Assembly: GCF_030160115.1 (NCBI RefSeq)
Contig: NZ_BSNS01000020.1
Location: 62,001-126,000, forward strand
DNA from: Devosia nitrariae
GTDB lineage: Bacteria > Pseudomonadota > Alphaproteobacteria > Rhizobiales > Devosiaceae
Direction: 5' to 3'
Length of the DNA stretch: 64,000 nt
Shown here: positions 8,289-17,049 of the stretch, one piece after another
Layout: the number at the start of each line of letters is the position of its first letter
Numbering within the stretch: the stretch's first letter is position 1
The notes under the pieces: generated by a model
Databases searched by the model: none
What the model saw: only the letters and a program-made list of their open reading frames with translations
Told to the model about the DNA's origin: nothing
Made by a program: the position numbers and the translations under genes

Positions 8289-9614
8289 ATGATCGATCGG
8301 TATCTGTTGACCACCGTCACTGCGCTCTCGCTCGTCGCGGCGGCGAGCGTCCCGGCGCGCGCCGAGGTTTCCATCATGTACGCCGAGTGGCTGGCTTCGC
8401 TCGTCGAGCCGGGTATCGAGGATTTCGAGGCCGAAACCGGCGAGACGGTCAACGCCGTCAAACTGCCCGGCGCGGGCTACGACGAGCGTATCGCGCTCGA
8501 CCTCTCGGCCGGCACCGCCGCCGACGTCGTACAGATGGACAGCTTCATGGTGTCCGAACTCGCCTCCGCCGGCTATCTGCACCCGCTCGACGAGCAGGCG
8601 GCCGGCTGGGATCAATACCAGTATTACCTGCGGGGGCTGCTCGACGTCGCCTCCTATGAAGGTCAGGTCTATGCGCTGCCGACCGATACCGATGTGCGCA
8701 TGCTCTGGTACAACAAGGCCGTGTTCGAGCAGGCGGGAATCCCCGTGCCGTGGGAGCCCAAGACCTGGCAGGACATCATCGATACCGCCCAGACCATCAA
8801 GGACGAGACCGGCATAGACAATGCCTTCCTGTTGCCGGCCGGCACCAAGCAGAGCGAGGCGACCACAATGCAGGGCTTCTACATGGCCCTGCTCGGCGCC
8901 GACGTGCCCGAAGACGATCGCAACCGCTTGCGCAACTGGGAGGAGGGCAAGTGGATCGGCGATAGCCCGGCAATCCGGCGCACGCTCGAGCTCTATCACG
9001 ACGTCTATATCGAGCGCGAACTCGCCTCCGCCGACATCAACTATGCCGCCGATGTCGGCGCGGCCACGCGCGAGGCGTTCCTGGCCGGCGAGATTGGTAT
9101 TCTTGCCAGCGGCTCGTGGGAAAATGTCTGCATGTGGGACTGCAACGGCGACAATGTGCCGAGCCAGGAGGAACGCGACGAGATCATGGGCTGGACGCCC
9201 TGGCCCGGTTCGGGCGAGCCTGGCGCCAAGGCGACCACCAACATCTCTGGCGGCTGGACCATCGGCATCAAAGCCAATGCGGCCGACAAGGATCTCGCCC
9301 TGCAGCTGGTGACCACCATCTTCGATGCCGGCAACTTCGGCGAATGGACCGTAGCTAACCGCCGCATGGCCGTGCGCACGGACATCGCTGAATCCGAGGC
9401 CTATGCCTCAGACCCATATCTGGCCGAAGCCACCAAGCTCGCTGCCGATACCACCGGCCGTGACACCTATCCCGGCTACCAGGTCGTCTCCGCTTTCGTC
9501 CAGCAGATGACCGCCGACATCCTCGAAGGTCTCAGCGTCGAAGACGCCGTGGCCGAGTATCACGCCGCCCTCGTCGACGAGTTCGGCGAAGAGAACGTGA
9601 TCACTTACGAATGA
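8289..9614 (+). CDS. CUT1-type sugar ABC transporter substrate-binding protein
   Basis: This 441-residue periplasmic protein (extracellular solute-binding family 1) starts at MIDRYLLTT, with GAGGGAGAAA upstream, and carries a signal peptide cleaved near residue 25 (ARA-E). Family features are AGYDERIALDLSAGTAADVVQ, the YALPTDTDVRMLWYNK motif and a C-terminal region rich in aromatic contacts. Two cysteines four residues apart (NVCMWDCNGDN, around 280) may form a disulfide or bind calcium with the DCNGDN acidic cluster. It begins the operon behind two LacI operators. The downstream alpha-mannosidase and amino-sugar genes suggest a mannose- or hexosamine-containing ligand. Confidence 0.9.
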   Translation: MIDRYLLTTVTALSLVAAASVPARAEVSIMYAEWLASLVEPGIEDFEAETGETVNAVKLPGAGYDERIALDLSAGTAADVVQMDSFMVSELASAGYLHPLDEQAAGWDQYQYYLRGLLDVASYEGQVYALPTDTDVRMLWYNKAVFEQAGIPVPWEPKTWQDIIDTAQTIKDETGIDNAFLLPAGTKQSEATTMQGFYMALLGADVPEDDRNRLRNWEEGKWIGDSPAIRRTLELYHDVYIERELASADINYAADVGAATREAFLAGEIGILASGSWENVCMWDCNGDNVPSQEERDEIMGWTPWPGSGEPGAKATTNISGGWTIGIKANAADKDLALQLVTTIFDAGNFGEWTVANRRMAVRTDIAESEAYASDPYLAEATKLAADTTGRDTYPGYQVVSAFVQQMTADILEGLSVEDAVAEYHAALVDEFGEENVITYE

Positions 9615-9630
9615 CCTCCTGACCTCCCGA

Positions 9631-9676
9631 GGCGGCGGCGTTCTGGGCAGAACGCCCCGGCGCCGCCGCATTTTTT
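9631..9676 (+). terminator. Strong hairpin with T-run after the binding-protein gene
   Basis: An inner hairpin (GCGTTCT, GGGC loop, AGAACGC) is extended by GCGGCG paired with CGCCGC, and followed by six T (9671-9676). It lies 17 bases past the binding-protein stop and before the permeases. A partial terminator or RNA-stabilising structure here would give much more binding protein than permease, as known for malE-malF type operons. Confidence 0.7.
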
Positions 9677-9728
9677 CCTGATCCGCATGGAGGTCGCATG
9701 GTCTCGTATCGGTGTGAGCCCTTGAGAA

Positions 9729-9747
9729 GGACGAGCGAGGCTCGTCC
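9729..9747 (+). promoter_or_regulatory. Hairpin abutting the permease start codon
   Basis: GGACGAGC (9729-9736), loop GAG, GCTCGTCC (9740-9747) form a perfect 8-bp stem ending at the base before the ATG. It could mask initiation or bring the upstream GAGAAGG closer to the start codon in space, since the linear distance is too long for a normal ribosome binding site. Confidence 0.5.
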
Positions 9748-10653
9748 ATGCTGAAAACCTCCCCCATACTAAAAACCTCACCCATGCTCTCGTCGGGCCG
9801 CTGGTTGCTGCTGGCCGGCATGGTGCCGGCGCTCGTCCTCATCGCTGCGCTTCTCTATTTCACCTTCTGGGCCTTCAGCTTCAGCTTTACCGATCTCGAG
9901 CTGGTCGGGCGCAAGTCCGTCGAGTGGTCATGGGTCGGCCTTGACAACTACGAGCGTCTCTTTACCCGCCGCGGCTTCCTCGAGGCGCTGTGGACGACGG
10001 GCATCTTCGTCTTCTTCTCGGCAATCGTCGGTCAGAGCGTGATCGGTTTTGTGCTCGCCGCGGCGCTGCGCAACGACAATTCGGGCGTGCGGCCGGTCCT
10101 CGAGGTCGCCATCATGCTCGGTTGGCTCCTGCCCGACATCGTTGCTGCCTTCCTCTGGTCGGCAACGACCTCCGAGACTGGGCTTATCAACGCACTTATC
10201 GTCGTGCCCTTAGGATTCGAGCCGATCAACTTCATCAATTCCTATGCGCTACCGGTCGTCATAGTTGCCAATATCTGGAAAGGGACCGCCTGGTCCTATC
10301 TTCTATTCTCGGCCGCCCTCGATGCTGTCCCCCGCGAGGTGGTCGAGGCCGCCAAGGTCGATGGCGCGACGCCGCTTCAGCGCGTTTGGCGCGTCATCCT
10401 GCCGATGATCCGCCCGCACATCGCCACCAACCTCCTGTTCATCACCATCTGGACCTTCACCTATTTCCCGCTGATCTATGCCATGACCGGCGGTGGCCCG
10501 GGCCGTCAGACCACGGTGCTCGCCATCTTCCTCTACGACCAGAGCTTCTCAATCGGTAAGCTCGGCTATGGCAGCGCCATATCAGTTGCGATGCTCGCCA
10601 TCGTCGGCGTCCTCTCGCTCTTTTATCTGCGCATGCTCCGGGAGCCGAAGTGA
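9748..10653 (+). CDS. CUT1-type sugar ABC transporter permease (MalF/UgpA-like)
   Basis: A 301-residue inner-membrane permease with about six membrane segments and the EAA loop (EVVEAAKVDGATPLQRVWRVILP, split here as EVVEAAKVDGATP and QRVWRVILP) that docks the ATPase. The first 12 residues contain a tandem LKTSP repeat encoded by two near-identical 18-base units, so initiation at the ATG at 9784 is also possible. It follows the binding protein after a terminator-like hairpin and is coupled to the next permease by an overlapping stop/start. The CUT1 family imports di- and oligosaccharides. Confidence 0.88.
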   Translation: MLKTSPILKTSPMLSSGRWLLLAGMVPALVLIAALLYFTFWAFSFSFTDLELVGRKSVEWSWVGLDNYERLFTRRGFLEALWTTGIFVFFSAIVGQSVIGFVLAAALRNDNSGVRPVLEVAIMLGWLLPDIVAAFLWSATTSETGLINALIVVPLGFEPINFINSYALPVVIVANIWKGTAWSYLLFSAALDAVPREVVEAAKVDGATPLQRVWRVILPMIRPHIATNLLFITIWTFTYFPLIYAMTGGGPGRQTTVLAIFLYDQSFSIGKLGYGSAISVAMLAIVGVLSLFYLRMLREPK

Positions 10654-11468
10654 TGGGACCCAATGCCACTGCCTCGCGCGTCAACGCGCTGATGCTCGCC
10701 TTTGTGGCGATCATCTGGGTCAGCCCCTTCGCCTGGCTGATCCTCAACGCCTTCAATCCGGCCGCAACCGGCCGGCTTGTGCTGCCGCAGACGATCGGCC
10801 TCGATAATTTCGCCGATGCCCTTTCCGGCAATGCCGGCCGCCAGTTCATCAATTCCATCATTCTGGCCGCTGGCACGGCGACGCTGACGGTTGTCGTCGC
10901 CATAGCCGCCGCCTATCCCCTTTCGCGGCTGAACATTCCCGGGCGCAACGCGTTCCTGTGGTCGCTGGTGCTGTTGCGCATGCTGCCGGCGACCGGTGTC
11001 ATCGTGCCTCTCTATTTCACCGCCCGAAACACGGGCCTTCTGAATACCGGGGGCGTCATCGTCGCGCTCACCATTCTCAACCTGCCGTTCACCCTGCTGC
11101 TCATGAAGAACTTCTTCGACACGGTTCCCATAGAGTTGGAGGAGGCCGCGTTCGTTGAAGGTGCGTCCCTCTGGCAGATTATCCGGCGGATCGTCCTGCC
11201 GCTCTCGCGCGCCGGCATCGCAGTTGTCTGGTTCTTCTCCTTCACGGGAGCTTGGAATGAGTTCTTGCTGCCCTTAATCTTCGCGCGCACCGAGAGTGGC
11301 TTTCCCATGTCGGTCGGCCTCTACGCCGCCTTCGGTCAACAGGGAGCGATCCAGTACGGCTTCCTTGCAGCTTTTTCGATCGTTTACGCAGCGCCGGCGG
11401 TCGGCGTGTATTTCCTGTTGCGGCGAAACATGAACACGGGTTTCGCCGGTGTTGGAGTTAAAGGATGA
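10653..11468 (+). CDS. CUT1-type sugar ABC transporter permease (MalG/UgpE-like)
   Basis: A 271-residue permease with six predicted membrane segments and the EAA loop ELEEAAFVEGASLWQIIRRI. The ATG at 10653 shares its A with the stop codon of the previous permease, and the end overlaps the mannosidase gene by 4 bases. No ATP-binding subunit gene follows, so the complex probably borrows a shared MsmK/UgpC-type ATPase from elsewhere in the genome. Confidence 0.88.
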   Translation: MGPNATASRVNALMLAFVAIIWVSPFAWLILNAFNPAATGRLVLPQTIGLDNFADALSGNAGRQFINSIILAAGTATLTVVVAIAAAYPLSRLNIPGRNAFLWSLVLLRMLPATGVIVPLYFTARNTGLLNTGGVIVALTILNLPFTLLLMKNFFDTVPIELEEAAFVEGASLWQIIRRIVLPLSRAGIAVVWFFSFTGAWNEFLLPLIFARTESGFPMSVGLYAAFGQQGAIQYGFLAAFSIVYAAPAVGVYFLLRRNMNTGFAGVGVKG

Positions 11469-14400
11469 GTTTCGTGAATCCCCTTGCGCAGCGCCTCGGC
11501 CTTCTGACCGATGATACCAAGCAGGAAGGCAAGCTTGCCCGCCTCTGCGACGATCTCGCCCGCAAAATCCTGACCCCCGTGCCCGGGGAAGTCGCTTGGC
11601 GCTACAATGAGGACGTGGAGAACGCCGGTGAGGCGCTCGGCGCCGACTGGCGCGGCTGGCCGGAGTTCACCCAGCGTACCGTCTGGTCGAAGAAGCAGGG
11701 CCACACCTGGTTCGCTGCCGAGATCGAGGTGCCAGCGGAAGCCGCCGGCAAGACGTTCGTCCTGCGCTTCACTTCGCAATGGCAGAACCGTCCGGGTTCG
11801 ACCGATCCGCAGTGCCTGGCCTATCTCGACGGGCACATCGCCCAGGCGCTCGATGGCAATCACAACGAGCTTGTCATCGCTCGTGATGCCAAGGCAGGTG
11901 AGAAGCACACACTCCTCGTCAACGCCTTCACCTTCTTCGACCGCCCGCTCGCGGGCTTCCACGTCGAATACCTGGTGCGCAACGAGCAGGTCGAGCAGCT
12001 CTATTATGACCTGGTGACTCCATTCCAGGTCGCCACCTACCTGCCGCAGACCGACGCGCGCCGCCACGCCATCCTCAACCTCGTCGACAGGGCCCTGCGC
12101 GCTCTCGACCGACGCGGCGCGGTCACACCTGAATTGGAGGCTTCCCTCAGCGAAGCGGAAAAGATTGCCGCCGAAATCTATAAGCTCACCGATACCGAGG
12201 TGCAGCCGGTCATCACCGCCGTCGGCCACACCCATCTCGACGTCGGCTGGCTTTGGCGCGTCATGCACACCCGGGACAAGACTGGGCGTTCGTTCGCCAC
12301 GGTCCTCAATCTCATGTCCGAGTACCCTGGCTTTGTCTTCATGTACAACCAGTCGGTGCTGTTCAACTTCATCAAGACCGACTACCCCGAGATCTGGGAA
12401 GGGTTGAAGAAGAAGGTCAAATCCGGCCAGTTCGAGATCGAAGGGGCAATGTGGGTCGAGCCGGACGTCAACATCGTTTCGGGCGAATCCCTTGTCCGCC
12501 AGATCATGCGCGGCCGGCGCTTCCATATCGAGGAGTTCGGCGTCACGCCCAAATGCGTATGGCTTCCCGATACCTTCGGCTATTCGGCCAACTTGCCCCA
12601 GATCATGGAAAAGTCCGGGCTCGACTACTTCGTCACCTCCAAGCTCTCCTGGAACGATACCGACCGGCACCCTTACGATACGTTCTTCTGGCGCGGCATC
12701 GACGGCACCGTCACCAAGGCCCAGTTGATCACCGCCCAGAGGATGGAGAGTGATGCGATCTTCACCACCTACAACTCCGATCTTTCGGTCAGCGAGGTGA
12801 TGGGCGCCTGGAAGCGCTACGAGCCGAAGGCCGTCAGCGACGAGGTCCTCGTCTGCTATGGCTACGGCGACGGCGGCGGTGGCCCGACCCGCGCCATGAT
12901 CGAGCGCGGCCTGCGCCTCGAGCGCGGCATTCCCGGGGCCCCGAAAGTGCGGATGGAAGGCCTCGTTCCCTTCCTCGATCGTCTCGGTGAGCGCATGGAG
13001 GAGAACGCGAACCGCTTCCCCACCTGGAACGGCGAGCTCTACCTCCAGTATCATCGTGGCACGCTGACCTCGGTCGCCAAGAACAAGGCCAACAACCGCA
13101 AGGCCGAACGGCGCCTGCGTGAGCTCGAGTTCCTCTCCAGCATGGCCTTTTCCCAGGCCGGCCTCGCTTACCCGGCCGAAAAGCTCAACGAGTTCTGGGA
13201 GCTGGTGCTGATCAACCAGTTCCATGACATCCTGCCCGGCACCTCGATTCCCGAGGTCTATGCCGACTCCGATGCCGAATACGGCATGCTGTTCTCGACC
13301 CTCGACTCCGCCAACGGCCCATGGGTCACCGCCGCCCGGGCGGCCAGCAAGCCGGCTGCCGGCGAGCTGCGCCTCCTCAACTTCACCTCGCAGGACTGCT
13401 CGGGCGAGCTCGCCGCCCTTGAAGGCCCGGGTCTTGAGGGTAAAGCGCTTGCTCAGGCCGGAAAGACCGCGCCGCTGCAAAAGCTCGTTGGCGCCGCCGG
13501 TGAAACCCGCTACGCCGCCCCGGTAGCAACGCTTCCGGCATTGGGTTGGGCTGGCGCCGGTCTCTCTGCCGGCGGTGCGGCCCCGGCGACGAACCTGTCG
13601 GTCTCCAAGACCCATCTCGAGAACGCCCTCATCCGCGTCGGCTTTGACGACAAGGGCGAGATCACCTCCATTGTCGACAAGGCCAGCGGCCGCGAGTTGA
13701 TTGAGAACGGCAAGACCGCCAATCGCCTCGTTGCCTATGAGGACAAGTCGATGAACTGGGACGCCTGGGACATCGACTGGTATTTCGAGGAGCAGTCCTG
13801 GCCGCTCGCCGACGGGCAGACCAAAATCGAGGTGGTCGAAGAGGGACCGTATCGGGCCGCCATCCGCGTCGAGCGCAGCTACCAGAAATCCCGCTTCGTG
13901 CAGGTCATCTCGCTCGTTGACGGCGTCCGGCAGGTCGAGTTCGACACCTACATCGACTGGCACGAGCGCCAGACGGTGGTCAAAACGCTATTCCCCTTCG
14001 ACATGAACGTTTCGGAGATTCGTTCGGAGATCCAGTTCGGCCACGTCAAGCGCGCTACCCACCGCAACACCAGCTGGGACCGCGCCCGCTTCGAGGCCTC
14101 CATGCATCGCTGGGTCGATCTTTCCGAACCCGACTTCGGCGCCGCGCTGCTCAACGACTGCAAATATGCCTATGACGCCGTCGAGCAGCTCGTCCGACTG
14201 ACCCTGGTGCGCGGCTCGACCCACCCCAGCCCCGACGCCGACATCGGCGAGCATCGCCTGCGCTATGCGCTCTTCGTGCACGAAGGCCTTTCAGACCTCC
14301 ACGAAGTGCACCGCGCCGCCGAACGGTTCAATAACCCGGTCGCCGTCCTCGGCGACGTAGCAGGCGCCGGGCAGGGGGCCGATGCCACCTTCTCGTTCGC

Positions 14401-14653
14401 CAGCGTCGATGTGCCGACCGTCACCATCGAGACGGTCAAGAAGGCCGAAAAGAGCGATGCCCTGGTCCTGCGTGTCTTCGAGCACGCCAACCGTCGCGCC
14501 AACCCCACCATCCGTTTCGGCATGCCGGTGAAGTCCGCTCGGCTCGTCAATCTGATGGAGGAGGGCGGCACGCCGCTCGAGGTTGAGGACAACACTGTCC
14601 GCCTTGCCCTGCGGCCGTTCGAGATCGCAACTGTCATGGTCGAACTCGCCTGA
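11465..14653 (+). CDS. Alpha-mannosidase, glycoside hydrolase family 38
   Basis: This 1062-residue cytosolic enzyme hydrolyses terminal alpha-mannosides. The GH38 zinc and active-site motif HTHLDVGWLWR lies near residue 256, and the nucleophile aspartate is in WLPDTFGYSANLPQ near 369. The middle-domain segment EFWELVLINQFHDILPGTS and the C-terminal beta-rich region (ITSIVDKASGREL) are typical. The length matches the long bacterial/fungal vacuolar Ams1-like branch. No signal peptide is seen. It overlaps the permease by 4 bases and has GTTAAAGG upstream, so it is co-transcribed with the importer and should act on imported glycan. It may alternatively cleave a mannosyl conjugate other than an N-glycan. 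Confidence 0.93.
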   Translation: MSFVNPLAQRLGLLTDDTKQEGKLARLCDDLARKILTPVPGEVAWRYNEDVENAGEALGADWRGWPEFTQRTVWSKKQGHTWFAAEIEVPAEAAGKTFVLRFTSQWQNRPGSTDPQCLAYLDGHIAQALDGNHNELVIARDAKAGEKHTLLVNAFTFFDRPLAGFHVEYLVRNEQVEQLYYDLVTPFQVATYLPQTDARRHAILNLVDRALRALDRRGAVTPELEASLSEAEKIAAEIYKLTDTEVQPVITAVGHTHLDVGWLWRVMHTRDKTGRSFATVLNLMSEYPGFVFMYNQSVLFNFIKTDYPEIWEGLKKKVKSGQFEIEGAMWVEPDVNIVSGESLVRQIMRGRRFHIEEFGVTPKCVWLPDTFGYSANLPQIMEKSGLDYFVTSKLSWNDTDRHPYDTFFWRGIDGTVTKAQLITAQRMESDAIFTTYNSDLSVSEVMGAWKRYEPKAVSDEVLVCYGYGDGGGGPTRAMIERGLRLERGIPGAPKVRMEGLVPFLDRLGERMEENANRFPTWNGELYLQYHRGTLTSVAKNKANNRKAERRLRELEFLSSMAFSQAGLAYPAEKLNEFWELVLINQFHDILPGTSIPEVYADSDAEYGMLFSTLDSANGPWVTAARAASKPAAGELRLLNFTSQDCSGELAALEGPGLEGKALAQAGKTAPLQKLVGAAGETRYAAPVATLPALGWAGAGLSAGGAAPATNLSVSKTHLENALIRVGFDDKGEITSIVDKASGRELIENGKTANRLVAYEDKSMNWDAWDIDWYFEEQSWPLADGQTKIEVVEEGPYRAAIRVERSYQKSRFVQVISLVDGVRQVEFDTYIDWHERQTVVKTLFPFDMNVSEIRSEIQFGHVKRATHRNTSWDRARFEASMHRWVDLSEPDFGAALLNDCKYAYDAVEQLVRLTLVRGSTHPSPDADIGEHRLRYALFVHEGLSDLHEVHRAAERFNNPVAVLGDVAGAGQGADATFSFASVDVPTVTIETVKKAEKSDALVLRVFEHANRRANPTIRFGMPVKSARLVNLMEEGGTPLEVEDNTVRLALRPFEIATVMVELA

Positions 14654-14689
14654 CCGACCGTCGGTAGAATTGGCATCGCATATGGCCCG

Positions 14690-14893
14690 CCCCCTCTCCC
14701 CTTGAGGGAGAGGGACCGATTTTTCGCGTTCAGCGAAAATCAGGGTGAGGGGTTGCGATGCTGCAAAAAGCACAAGGTCGGGTGCGTTTTGCATCATCGC
14801 AAACCCCTCATCCGCCCTCTCGCCTGGGCGAAGCCGGAGCTTCGCTACGGCGTAGCCAGGGTCGGGCACCTTCTCCCTCAAGGGGAGAAGGGA
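14690..14893. repeat. Complex intergenic inverted-repeat element
   Basis: The outer arms carry CTCCCCTTGAGGGAGA near 14695-14712 and its exact reverse complement TCTCCCTCAAGGGGAG near 14873-14890. Inside, GAGGGGTTGCGATG pairs with CATCGCAAACCCCTC, and smaller hairpins (GATTTTTCGCGTTCAGCGAAAATC split as GATTTTTCGC and GCGAAAATC; CGAAGC with GCTTCG) nest further. Such CCCTC/GAGGG-armed elements are widespread intergenic repeats in Hyphomicrobiales. A related but different copy lies between pyrE and acpS. Confidence 0.75.
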
Positions 14894-15110
14894 ACACCGT
14901 GCCTGTGCCCGGCTCCGTGCCCCATGCGATGGCCCCTCGGACAGGCCGTTCGTTTTGCCGCATCGGTAGTTCGGCAATTTCGATAATGCCAAAAAAATAC
15001 CACTTGTTTCAGCCATGTGGACGATGGCAGCATGGCGAGGTCAAGAGCGGCCAAAGCCTTGCAGCAAATGCGTCTCGTGACCCCGGAGTCTTCGGCGGCG
15101 CAGGCCCGGG

Positions 15111-15139
15111 TTGAGAAAATGGTATCTTATTGGTATCAT
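15111..15139 (+). promoter_or_regulatory. Candidate gntR promoter overlapped by TGGTATC direct repeats
   Basis: TTGAGA (15111-15116) and TATCAT (15134-15139) are 17 bases apart. TGGTATC occurs at 15120-15126 and again at 15131-15137, one helical turn apart, covering the spacer and the -10 region. GntR/HutC-type regulators often bind TGGT-containing repeats, so autoregulation is plausible but unproven. Confidence 0.5.
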
Positions 15140-15235
15140 TGGCCGAGACTCGCCCTGCGTGATCCGGCGTCTTCCGGTATTGCAATGGCCGCGGTATTGA
15201 GGCATCGCCGGCCACGTGCCAGGCGGGGAGGATCG

Positions 15236-16024
15236 GTGGCGGAAGTTTCGGACAGTTTCTTCGGATCGGAACCGGTGATCGTGCCGACCGGCGGGCCGCT
15301 TTACCTCCAGCTCAAGCGTTGGATCGAGGGGGCGATCACCCGGGGCGATATCAAGCCTGGCGACGCGCTGCCGTCGGAGCGCGATCTGGCGATGCGGGTC
15401 GATGTGTCGCGCGTGACGGTGCGCAAGGCCGTCCAGCAACTTGTCAAGGACGGTATCGTCATTCAGCGCCACGGGTCGGGAACGTTCGTTGCACCCCGTA
15501 CGCCGCGCGTCGAGCAGTCGCTCTCCCAGCTCACCTCCTTTACCGAGGACATGGCGCGCCGCGGCATGTCGGTGCGCTCGCAATGGCTCGATCGTGGCGT
15601 CTACGTGCCTTCGCCTGAGGAGACCATTGTTCTCGGCCTTTCCTCGGGCGACCGGGTTTCACGCATCGCCCGCTTGCGGCTCACCGGCGAAACGCCGCTC
15701 GCCATCGAGCGGGCGACGCTTTCGACCGCCGTCCTGCCCGATCCGTCGGTGATCACCACCTCGCTCTACGCGCATCTGGAAAAGAGCGGCAATCGGCCAG
15801 TGCGCGCCATCCAGCGCATTCGCGCCGCCAATCTCGATGAGGCCGAGGCTCACTTGCTCGCGGTTCCTGCCGGGTCGGCCGGTCTCTATATCGAGCGTAT
15901 CTCTTATCTTGCCACCGGCAAGGTGGTTGAATTCACCCGCTCGGTCTATCGGGGCGACGCCTATGACTTCGTTGCCGAGCTGCGCATCGGCGATTCTTCA
16001 GCCCAAGGGAGCGGTCAGCTGTGA
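15236..16024 (+). CDS. GntR family regulator, HutC/UTRA subfamily
   Basis: A 262-residue regulator with an N-terminal GntR winged helix (PLYLQLKRWIEGAITRG, LPSERDLAMRVDVSRVTVRKA, about residues 20-85) and a C-terminal UTRA effector domain (from about 100). The GTG at 15236 is chosen because GGGGAGG lies 5 bases upstream. The family includes NagR/DasR, which sense GlcN6P or GlcNAc6P; the two following genes make and consume these compounds, so this protein very likely controls the amino-sugar genes. The stop overlaps the next start (GTGA). Confidence 0.9.
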   Translation: MAEVSDSFFGSEPVIVPTGGPLYLQLKRWIEGAITRGDIKPGDALPSERDLAMRVDVSRVTVRKAVQQLVKDGIVIQRHGSGTFVAPRTPRVEQSLSQLTSFTEDMARRGMSVRSQWLDRGVYVPSPEETIVLGLSSGDRVSRIARLRLTGETPLAIERATLSTAVLPDPSVITTSLYAHLEKSGNRPVRAIQRIRAANLDEAEAHLLAVPAGSAGLYIERISYLATGKVVEFTRSVYRGDAYDFVAELRIGDSSAQGSGQL

Positions 16025-17049
16025 TCAATCGGACCCATATGCGTCACGAGATCGAGGAAATCCCGCAGGTCGTGGCCGGTTTCCTCGAGGGGAGCGCAGA
16101 CGTCGTCGCCGAGGCCGCGGCGGTGCTGCGCGACCGGCAGCCGCCTGTGGTTGCGACCATCGCCCGCGGCTCTTCCGATCATGCCGCCTCGTATCTCAAA
16201 TACGCCATCGAGCTGACCCTCGGCATTCCAGTCGCCTCCATCGGCCCGTCGGTCGCCTCCATCTATGGAGCTCCGTTAAAACTCGACCGCGCCGTCGCCA
16301 TCGCCATTTCACAGTCGGGCAAAAGCCCCGATATCGTCGGCATGGCTCGCGCCGCGCGCGAAGGCGGCGCGACGACTATTGCCGTCACCAACACCGCCGG
16401 CTCCCCTTTGACGGAAGCGGTCGACTTTACCGTCGATCTTGAGGCCGGGGTCGAACAGAGCGTTGCTGCTACCAAGACCTTCGTTACCTCCGTCGTCGCC
16501 GGGCTCGCCATCCTCTCCCGATGGGCGGGCGACGAGGAGCTGATTGCGGCCGTCGCCGCATTGCCCGAAGCGTTCCAGCGGGCCGTCGCCTGCGATTGGT
16601 CCGAACTGATCGCGGCCCTCGATGGCCATGACGCGCTCTATGTCCTGGGGCGCGGCCCCGGCTGGGCCATCGCCAACGAAGCCGCGCTCAAGTTCAAGGA
16701 GACCTGCGGCATTCAGGGCGAAGCCTATAGCTCGGCCGAGGTCATGCATGGCCCGGTCTCCATCGTCACCCCGGGCTTTCCGGTGCTGGCGCTTGCCGCC
16801 CGCGACGCGGCCGAGTCCTCGGTGGCTGAAATGGCCCATGCCCTCGCCGGCAAGGGCGCCAAGGCGTTCCTCACCTCCGACCTGCCGGGTGCCGCCAGCC
16901 GGCTCCCCTTCGCCGCCACCGGCCATCCCATCACCGATCCTCTGGCGCTCATCGTCTCCTTCTACGGCTTCGTCGAAGCCCTGGCGCATCATCGCGGCCT
17001 CAACCCCGACGCGCCGCCCATGCTCAAGAAGGTGACGGAGACGGTATGA
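16021..17049 (+). CDS. SIS-domain amino-sugar phosphate deaminase (NagB-II/AgaS-like)
   Basis: A 342-residue protein with two sugar isomerase domains like the isomerase half of GlmS, but without its glutaminase domain. Visible motifs are ARGSSDHAASYLKY, SQSGKSPDIV (phosphosugar-binding serines), EQSVAATKTF and GRGPGWAIANEAALKFKE. Proteins of this architecture next to NagA are usually glucosamine-6-phosphate deaminases of the NagB-II type, turning GlcN6P into fructose-6-phosphate and ammonia. The GTG start overlaps the GntR stop and AGGGAG lies upstream; an ATG at 16039 is possible. A fructosamine deglycase role cannot be excluded. Confidence 0.85.
   Translation: MINRTHMRHEIEEIPQVVAGFLEGSADVVAEAAAVLRDRQPPVVATIARGSSDHAASYLKYAIELTLGIPVASIGPSVASIYGAPLKLDRAVAIAISQSGKSPDIVGMARAAREGGATTIAVTNTAGSPLTEAVDFTVDLEAGVEQSVAATKTFVTSVVAGLAILSRWAGDEELIAAVAALPEAFQRAVACDWSELIAALDGHDALYVLGRGPGWAIANEAALKFKETCGIQGEAYSSAEVMHGPVSIVTPGFPVLALAARDAAESSVAEMAHALAGKGAKAFLTSDLPGAASRLPFAATGHPITDPLALIVSFYGFVEALAHHRGLNPDAPPMLKKVTETV

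Larger units (their letters stand above)
14654..15235. other. Intergenic region between the mannosidase and GntR genes
   Basis: This 582-base stretch holds a roughly 200-base repetitive inverted-repeat element (14690-14893) and then a spaced region with a likely GntR promoter (15111-15139). An open frame from 15017 runs into the GntR gene, but its first 73 codons have no regulator-like sequence, so I read it as non-coding. Confidence 0.7.

Noticed and set aside
11384-13963. 859-codon open frame on the strand opposite the GH38 mannosidase
   Set aside because: It is a GC-rich antisense shadow: the plus strand has a full GH38 protein with catalytic motifs, and the antisense product shows no recognisable fold or start signal.
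14690-14893. Insertion sequence or transposase remnant
   Set aside because: There is no transposase-like open frame; only nested inverted repeats are seen.
15017-15235. N-terminal extension of the GntR regulator
   Set aside because: The 73 extra codons cross the likely promoter and lack regulator sequence; the GTG at 15236 has an excellent ribosome binding site.
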